This document shows, in pieces, positions 40,249 to 44,572 of a DNA stretch of 44,572 nucleotides. Below the pieces are notes generated by a model, which had not been told where the DNA came from, did not search any database, and was given only the letters and a program-made list of their open reading frames with translations. The first letter of the stretch is position 1, and each line of letters begins with the position of its first letter. The translations under genes and the position numbers were made by a program. Origin of the DNA: Lachnospiraceae bacterium UBA3820 (GTDB taxonomy: Bacteria > Bacillota > Clostridia > Lachnospirales > Lachnospiraceae); assembly GCA_002369325.1 (NCBI GenBank), contig DFDU01000075.1, positions 1 to 44,572 of the forward strand, in the 5' to 3' direction.

Positions 40249-41091
40249 TTAATCTTCCTTTACAGTTTTTGTTTTAACACTTTCTGTTCCTGTATTATCG
40301 GCTGTTTCCTTTTTTCTTTGCGTTTTCTTATTTAAAACGTCAAGAGTCTGTACATATAATTCTCTGTATTTCCTTCCCTCCTCCTGAACCTGCTTTGTCA
40401 TATCCGAAAGCTCGTTATATTGTCTCGTATAGTTTTCTTTCATGGATTTTATTTCTTCTTCATACTGTTTTTTCAACTCTTCCCTAAGCTTTTCTATCTC
40501 AAGTTCCAAACGCTCTTTGTTCTTTACATTTTCTCCCTCATCAATCAGGTATTCTTTTGAAAGACTTATATCCTCCTGTCCGTCAACTGAAATTTTATAA
40601 TATTCATACTTATCATTTTCCGGATACTTTATTTTCAAAAATGTCTCATTATTTTCACATATAATTCTGTAATCGTTTAATCTTTCTTTTGCCGAAATCA
40701 TTACCTTAAATTTTCTGTCACCATTCGGATTAACATATCTTATCTCATAAGCATTCTGGCTACTGTTATAAAACAGATAGCTTACATATATTTTTTCGTT
40801 TATCACAAATTGGGAAAGCATTGATATATCAAAGGCTTCTCCGTTTCCCGAAATAAGCACCAGACCTTCTTCTCTTCCCGCCTGCTTCCACTTAAGTTCA
40901 TTTGCGGTACTAATATAAGCAATATAAATATTATTTCTAAAATACATACAGTCAAGTAACGATAAATAATCTCTGACAACCACTGCACTTTGCATATTTC
41001 TTATATTAGTAATAAACAAAAGCATTACATTATTTCCGTCATCATATATTACCGCTTTCTTTCCATCCGACAGTGAATAAATAAATTCCAT
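40249..41091 (-). CDS. Unknown protein with beta-rich N-terminus and C-terminal coiled coil
   Basis: I do not recognise a characterised family for this 280-residue protein. The first 190 residues are strand-rich with aromatic repeats (SLSDGKKAVIYDDGNNVMLLFI, NEKIYVSYLFYNS, NAYEIRYVNPNGDRKFKV, YYKISVDGQEDISL), like blades of a small propeller. A long charged coiled coil follows (about 192-255; ERLELEIEKLREELKKQYEE), and then a Lys/Thr/Glu-rich tail. There is no signal peptide or membrane helix. It reads divergently from the Cys-rich gene at 41242 across a 150-base gap and may share regulation with it. Confidence 0.75.
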   Translation of the reverse strand: MEFIYSLSDGKKAVIYDDGNNVMLLFITNIRNMQSAVVVRDYLSLLDCMYFRNNIYIAYISTANELKWKQAGREEGLVLISGNGEAFDISMLSQFVINEKIYVSYLFYNSSQNAYEIRYVNPNGDRKFKVMISAKERLNDYRIICENNETFLKIKYPENDKYEYYKISVDGQEDISLSKEYLIDEGENVKNKERLELEIEKLREELKKQYEEEIKSMKENYTRQYNELSDMTKQVQEEGRKYRELYVQTLDVLNKKTQRKKETADNTGTESVKTKTVKED

Positions 41092-41241
41092 ACAAGCTCC
41101 GATAAAATCATTTATATATCTATATTCAGTTATTTTTTATATTATGTTTAAGCCCGCATATAAAATCTTTTTATTAAACATGTTAACGCTTACTCAAAAA
41201 ATGAATATATTAAATTAAGCATATAAGAAAGGAATAGTCCC

Positions 41242-42120
41242 ATGGCTAAAAAATGTAACCAGAACCAAAGAATAATTAATAATGACACCGTAAATAACAA
41301 AGGCACATGCTGTGGTGCTACGGATGTATGCTTAAATCCACAATGCGGCGAACCAAGACTTTTAAATCTTCTGGCTCCCGTAATTTATGATGAAGTCGGT
41401 ATAAATGTTTGCCGGACAATTACACTACCGGAAGGTTTCCTGGCTGATTATCCAACAACTTATTTTGCTACAGCCGAAGTTATTGATATCAGTCTTGAAA
41501 CCACCGCTGCAGAAACTTCAAGTGTCACGCCTATAGCCACAAGACCAAATTGTTACAATGTAACTCTTACCAATCTTACGGTTGATTTTGTTATAAAGCT
41601 TTACGATTATAGCAAAAGACTTTTGGCAACCCTTTCCCTTCCCGGCATCGTATATCTTCCATCCGATGTAACGGCCGAAGGCTATGACGCTGAAACAAAT
41701 CCCACATCAACAAGCTTTGATATATTTGCACCTTACGGTATATCATATGTTGATGGAGACATAATCACGCCCGAGCTTAATGTAATAGGCTTCTCGGACA
41801 CAAACAATACTGTTGCGCAGGGGCTTAATATTATGGCTCTTCCAAAGGTTCTTGATTTTGATCCTGCCTCGGATGACATAACCATAGGGCTTACAATTAT
41901 TTGTAATTCTGTATACTTCAATGCATACAGGATTCCTCATGACGGTAAGGCTGTGGCAACAAAAGAAAGTCTTGTTAACGATGACGATTCAATACGTATG
42001 GAATTCGTCGAAGGAAGTCTTCTTGACAGAAATATCAAGCCTCTGGAGCTTTGTAATCCGGGAGATCAGAAAAATCCAAATCTGAATGATGAAATTAATA
42101 ACTGCGGCGGTTCCAATTAA
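41242..42120 (+). CDS. Unknown Cys-containing, Thr/Asn-rich protein, possible envelope or spore-coat component
   Basis: I do not recognise a characterised family for this 292-residue protein. It has no signal peptide or membrane helix. The N-terminus has a dense Cys cluster (C5, then GTCCGATDVCLNPQCGEP), followed by a strand-rich body with many Thr, Val and Asp residues (NVTLTNLTVDFVIKLYDY, TSFDIFAPYGISYVDGD, ITIGLTIICNSVYFNAYRI). It ends with more Cys (LCNPGDQ, NCGGSN). Such non-exported, Cys-rich, beta-structured proteins are often spore-coat or inclusion proteins, but nothing proves that here. AAAGGA lies ten bases before the ATG. Confidence 0.72.
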   Translation: MAKKCNQNQRIINNDTVNNKGTCCGATDVCLNPQCGEPRLLNLLAPVIYDEVGINVCRTITLPEGFLADYPTTYFATAEVIDISLETTAAETSSVTPIATRPNCYNVTLTNLTVDFVIKLYDYSKRLLATLSLPGIVYLPSDVTAEGYDAETNPTSTSFDIFAPYGISYVDGDIITPELNVIGFSDTNNTVAQGLNIMALPKVLDFDPASDDITIGLTIICNSVYFNAYRIPHDGKAVATKESLVNDDDSIRMEFVEGSLLDRNIKPLELCNPGDQKNPNLNDEINNCGGSN

Positions 42121-42130
42121 ATAGTAATTT

Positions 42131-42159
42131 TTGACAATTTTAATCTTTGCAAATAATAT
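42131..42159 (+). promoter_or_regulatory. Promoter of the acidic lipoprotein gene
   Basis: Perfect TTGACA (42131-42136), 17-base spacer, TAATAT (42154-42159). It starts 11 bases after the stop of the preceding gene. Confidence 0.6.
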
Positions 42160-42224
42160 AAAAATTGCGGTTCATAATAAACATATATCAACTTAATAAT
42201 AAATCAAATAAGGGGTATAATTTT

Positions 42225-42518
42225 ATGAACAAGATAAAGAAAGTATTGCTGACTACTTTGTCCTTAGTTTTGCTATCCGCAACTCTTACGGCATGCGGTG
42301 CCGGCAATGATGAAACAACCAGGGACGAAGCAACAACCGAGGACGTCAGAGATGACAATCTTATTGACGATACAAAGGACGCTGCCGATGATGTGGTTGA
42401 CGGCGTCGGTGACGGTGCCAAAGAAGTTATCGACGGCATTGAGGATGGTGTAGACGATTTAACCGACAACGATGACAAAAACAAGGACACCGGTAAAAAT
42501 CGAAATAAAAACAATTAA
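42225..42518 (+). CDS. Small acidic lipoprotein
   Basis: A 97-residue lipoprotein with signal peptide MNKIKKVLLTTLSLVLLSATLTAC; Cys24 would be lipid-modified and the protein held on the outer face of the membrane. The rest is almost only Asp, Glu, Thr, Gly and Val. A region with amphipathic periodicity (DDVVDGVGDGAKEVIDGIEDGVDDL) is followed by a Lys/Asn-rich end. No catalytic domain is present. ATG 42225 is chosen because AAGGGG precedes it by nine bases; 20 upstream codons in frame lack a site. A bidirectional terminator follows. Function unknown. Confidence 0.82.
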   Translation: MNKIKKVLLTTLSLVLLSATLTACGAGNDETTRDEATTEDVRDDNLIDDTKDAADDVVDGVGDGAKEVIDGIEDGVDDLTDNDDKNKDTGKNRNKNN

Positions 42519-42524
42519 ATATTA

Positions 42525-42554
42525 AAAAGCTCCCGCCAAATGCCGGGAGCTTTT
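42525..42554. terminator. Bidirectional terminator between convergent genes
   Basis: A perfect 11-bp stem (aaaagctcccg/cgggagctttt) with an 8-base loop. T-rich tails lie on both strands, best on the minus strand. It ends the lipoprotein gene (plus) and the small membrane protein gene (minus). Confidence 0.93.
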
Positions 42555-42589
42555 ACTTATCATATGTACTTTCTATATAAACGAAAAAA

Positions 42590-42949
42590 TTAATCCTTCA
42601 TACGAAAAGCTTTTCCTTTTTTATTCATCATTTCATCATATTGTACATACATTTTTTGTACGCTGTTTTCAAGAAGATAATAATGCATAATATACGGAAT
42701 AAGCAATGTAAGCAATGCAACAGTCAGTAAAAACATAACCATCTTTCCGCTGAAATTAAGATATACCATAGTTATAATTGTCATTAATGCAAACAGCACG
42801 GTAACTATCAAATGAACAATTCTTTCATGTGCAAAAAAACTTATCTGTACAAGATGTTTTTTTATTTCCTCATTCCAATCCGTGTCTTTGTTATCTTCCT
42901 CAAGAAGCTTATCTATATACTCCAGATATGCAAGAATTCGTTTTTTCAT
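42590..42949 (-). CDS. Small membrane protein, two helices
   Basis: Uncharacterised 119-residue protein. Residues 1-45 are polar and helical (ILAYLEYIDKLLEEDNKD). Two adjacent membrane helices follow (IVHLIVTVLFALMTIITMVYL and MVMFLLTVALLTLLIPYIMHYYLL), then a short basic cytoplasmic tail (QYDEMMNKKGKAFRMKD). AGGAGG lies ahead of the start. It is 53 bases downstream of yqeG and could be co-transcribed with it. Proteins of this kind are common in Lachnospiraceae, but no function is known to me. Confidence 0.8.
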   Translation of the reverse strand: MKKRILAYLEYIDKLLEEDNKDTDWNEEIKKHLVQISFFAHERIVHLIVTVLFALMTIITMVYLNFSGKMVMFLLTVALLTLLIPYIMHYYLLENSVQKMYVQYDEMMNKKGKAFRMKD

Positions 42950-43002
42950 ATTTCCTCCTAAACCATAAAATAAAGCGACTTAGTATTCAAATAATACTTT
43001 CT

Positions 43003-43521
43003 CTACTTATCTTCTTTTGTTTTTATCTTATGTTTTCTTTTGTAAAAAAACAATATAAGTTTTTCCGGAATTCTTTTCAGGATTATCTGAATCTCCTCAT
43101 GCTTTGCAATCGGTTTTACCAAAATGCTGTGAATCTTAGCATTATTTGCTCCCCATATATCCGTAAACAGCTGATCACCGACAAAGAGCGTTGTATCCTT
43201 ATTTGTCCCCATCCTCTTCATAGCCTTCTCATAACCCTTTGCAAGCGGTTTTCCGGCCTTATATATATATGTCGCACCGAATTCCTTATTAAAATCAGCC
43301 ACTCTTTTTTCATCATTATTTGACAAAAAGCAAACCTTATAGCCCATAGCCATGAGTTTTTTTATAAGTACGGATGCACGAAAGTCGGCAGGTGCATCAT
43401 GTTCTACAAGAGTATTGTCGATATCAAAAATAACTCCTCTAAAACCATCATTGTAATATTTTTTAAAATCTATCGAATATGTCGAATCATAATATTCGGT
43501 CGGATAAAATACTTTGAACAT
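43003..43521 (-). CDS. yqeG: YqeG family HAD-type phosphatase
   Basis: HAD superfamily subfamily IIIA hydrolase of 172 residues, the usual length. Motif I is FDIDNTLVEHD (D33 nucleophile and D35), motif II FLSNNDEKR, the motif III lysine is in AGKPLAKGYEKAMKRMG, and motif IV is LFVGDQLFTDIWGANNA. The start follows AGG at ten bases. Physiological substrate is uncertain; in Gram-positives the gene often sits near aroE/yqeH, in cyanobacteria and plants relatives act in phosphatidylglycerol phosphate dephosphorylation. A basic tail (RKHKIKTKEDK) ends the protein. Confidence 0.93.
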   Translation of the reverse strand: MFKVFYPTEYYDSTYSIDFKKYYNDGFRGVIFDIDNTLVEHDAPADFRASVLIKKLMAMGYKVCFLSNNDEKRVADFNKEFGATYIYKAGKPLAKGYEKAMKRMGTNKDTTLFVGDQLFTDIWGANNAKIHSILVKPIAKHEEIQIILKRIPEKLILFFYKRKHKIKTKEDK

Positions 43522-43584
43522 ATTTTTTATACCTAACCTTTCTAATTATCAAGCATCACATTTTCATATACGATACCGTAATCC

Positions 43585-43593
43585 ATTATATCA
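43585..43593 (-). promoter_or_regulatory. Extended -10 promoter ahead of yqeG
   Basis: On the minus strand TGATATAAT matches the extended -10 consensus TGnTATAAT exactly, just after the uvrC stop. No convincing -35 box is present, as is usual for this class. Start near 43578. Confidence 0.6.
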
Positions 43594-43597
43594 CTTT

Positions 43598-44572
43598 TTA
43601 AGCATGAAAGAAATCATATATCTTTTCAGCCACGGCTTTTGTTATTCCTTCCACACGTTCAAGCTCTTCCATGCCGGCATTTCTTATTTGTTCAATATCC
43701 TTAAAATGCTTAATAAGCGCTTTTCTTCTTGCAGGGCCAACACCTTCTATCTCATCAAGTATCGAGTGAACCTGATTTTTACTTCGAAGCTGCCTATGAT
43801 ACTCAATCGCAAATCTGTGAGCCTCATCCTGAAGTGCGGTTATCATAAGCATAGCCTCCGATCCCTTCGGGAACTCAACTTCTTTATTATTATAATACAA
43901 TCCTCTTGTATGATGATTATCATCCTTAACCATACCGCAAACAGGTATATCAATCCCAAGACTGTCAAGAACCATAAGTGCAGTATTAACCTGACCCTTA
44001 CCTCCGTCCATCATTATAACGTCAGGGTATACATCAAATCTTTCATCCGTAAATCTTCTGCTCAAGACTTCCTTCATCGAAGCATAATCATCAGGTCCGT
44101 CAATTGATTTTAATTTAAATTTTCGATAAGCATTTTTCTTCGGTACACCCTTTTCAAAAACAACCATGGATGCCACACTGAGCGTACCCGATATATGTGA
44201 TATATCAAAAGCCTCCAACCGGTCTGCAGTCGGTATTCCGAGTATATTTGCTATATCTTTTGTTGCTCCGATTGTTCTTTTTTCTTCTCGTTTTATCCTT
44301 TCTACATCCTGCTTTAACACAAGCGATGCGTTGTCATAGGCAAGCTCTAGAAGTTTTTTCTTTTCTCCCTTAAGAGGAACAAATATCTTAACCTTTGAGC
44401 CTCTTCTTTCGGAAAGATATCCCTCAATAATATCAGACTCCTTTATATCCTCCTGTACCATTATTTCTTTTGGAAGATAAGGTGTTCCTGAATAATATTG
44501 CTTTACGAAAGCCGTAAGTATATCACTTATTGTTTCTTCATTATTTGTATTCATATGATGATGTTCTCTTCC
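43598..44572 (-). CDS. uvrC: Excinuclease ABC subunit UvrC (C-terminal part, cut by window edge)
   Basis: Dual-incision nuclease subunit of nucleotide excision repair. The minus-strand frame is open through the right edge (codons G-R-E-H-H-H precede the first internal ATG), so the true start is outside the window and only the last 324 or so codons are present. The visible part holds the linker after the GIY-YIG and UVR domains, the RNase-H-like 5' nuclease domain (LEAFDISHISGTLSVASMVVF, PDVIMMDGGKGQVN, DEAHRFAIEYHRQLR) and two helix-hairpin-helix motifs at the end (LDEIEGVGPARRKALIKHF, LERVEGITKAVAEKIYDFF). Confidence 0.96.
   Translation of the reverse strand, partial: GREHHHMNTNNEETISDILTAFVKQYYSGTPYLPKEIMVQEDIKESDIIEGYLSERRGSKVKIFVPLKGEKKKLLELAYDNASLVLKQDVERIKREEKRTIGATKDIANILGIPTADRLEAFDISHISGTLSVASMVVFEKGVPKKNAYRKFKLKSIDGPDDYASMKEVLSRRFTDERFDVYPDVIMMDGGKGQVNTALMVLDSLGIDIPVCGMVKDDNHHTRGLYYNNKEVEFPKGSEAMLMITALQDEAHRFAIEYHRQLRSKNQVHSILDEIEGVGPARRKALIKHFKDIEQIRNAGMEELERVEGITKAVAEKIYDFFHA

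Noticed and set aside
42188..42514. Minus-strand Ser/Ser-rich frame of 108 codons
   Set aside because: It is the antisense shadow of the acidic lipoprotein gene, whose Asp and Gly codons read as Ser and Pro in reverse.
44552..44554. ATG 44554 as the start of a short UvrC-like protein
   Set aside because: The frame continues upstream to the window edge, no ribosome-binding site precedes this ATG, and the remaining residues correspond to the middle of UvrC.

Overview
The window looks like a chromosome segment of a low-GC Gram-positive anaerobe of the class Clostridia, most likely family Lachnospiraceae. The reasons are A/T-rich DNA, strong AGGAGG ribosome-binding sites, sigma-A promoters of the TTGACA/TATAAT type, Gram-positive lipoproteins and a Cna-B surface protein, a sugar ABC cassette lacking its own ATPase, and the order dgt-dnaG-rpoD. 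The genus cannot be fixed from sequence reading alone. No rRNA, tRNA, CRISPR array, transposase or prophage gene was recognised. Almost all genes lie on the minus strand; only three (11697-12662, 41242-42120, 42225-42518) are on the plus strand.

Region by region. (1) 1-4096: replication/transcription core operon, transcribed dgt, dnaG, rpoD (rpoD cut by the left edge). (2) 4356-6255: a GNAT acetyltransferase and a SurA/PrsA-like lipoprotein with its own promoter. (3) 6439-10200: a carbohydrate ABC importer (binding lipoprotein and two permeases) behind a strong promoter and a long foldable leader. (4) 10270-12662: a membrane-anchored alpha/beta-hydrolase-fold protein lacking its nucleophile, divergent from an unknown single-pass membrane protein. 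(5) 12818-14522: an ABC-F ATPase with its own promoter. (6) 14637-21582: an accessory block with an FtsX/MacB-type ABC exporter, an unknown 174-residue protein, a nucleotidyltransferase/HEPN toxin-antitoxin-like pair and an OmpR-type two-component system. (7) 21643-27402: an orphan type IV pilin-like protein, a voltage-gated-type potassium channel, and a heterodimeric ABC exporter. (8) 27496-31783: a modular Cna-B surface protein and a purine permease. (9) 31803-40246: a long compact operon, polysaccharide deacetylase, folC, HD hydrolase, folP, folB-folK fusion, ppx, ppk. (10) 40249-44572: uncharacterised coiled-coil, Cys-rich and acidic lipoprotein genes, a small membrane protein, YqeG and the C-terminal part of UvrC (cut by the right edge).

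How the genes work together. The folate genes supply dihydropteroate synthesis and polyglutamylation, but no folE or folA is present here; an HD hydrolase sits among them. ppx and ppk follow and together would set polyphosphate level. The two-component system probably controls the exporter at 14637-17846: an 11-bp-spaced direct repeat overlaps the -35 position of that promoter. The toxin-antitoxin-like pair between them has its own strong promoter.

Most unusual items: a 141-bp palindromic element between folP and folB that can fold into a 30-bp hairpin and reaches into the folP coding end; a sugar-transporter leader with mutually exclusive pairings and an anti-Shine-Dalgarno loop; the nucleotidyltransferase/HEPN module inserted in a regulator-exporter locus; and an ABC-F protein in which exactly one of the two composite ATP sites has decayed.
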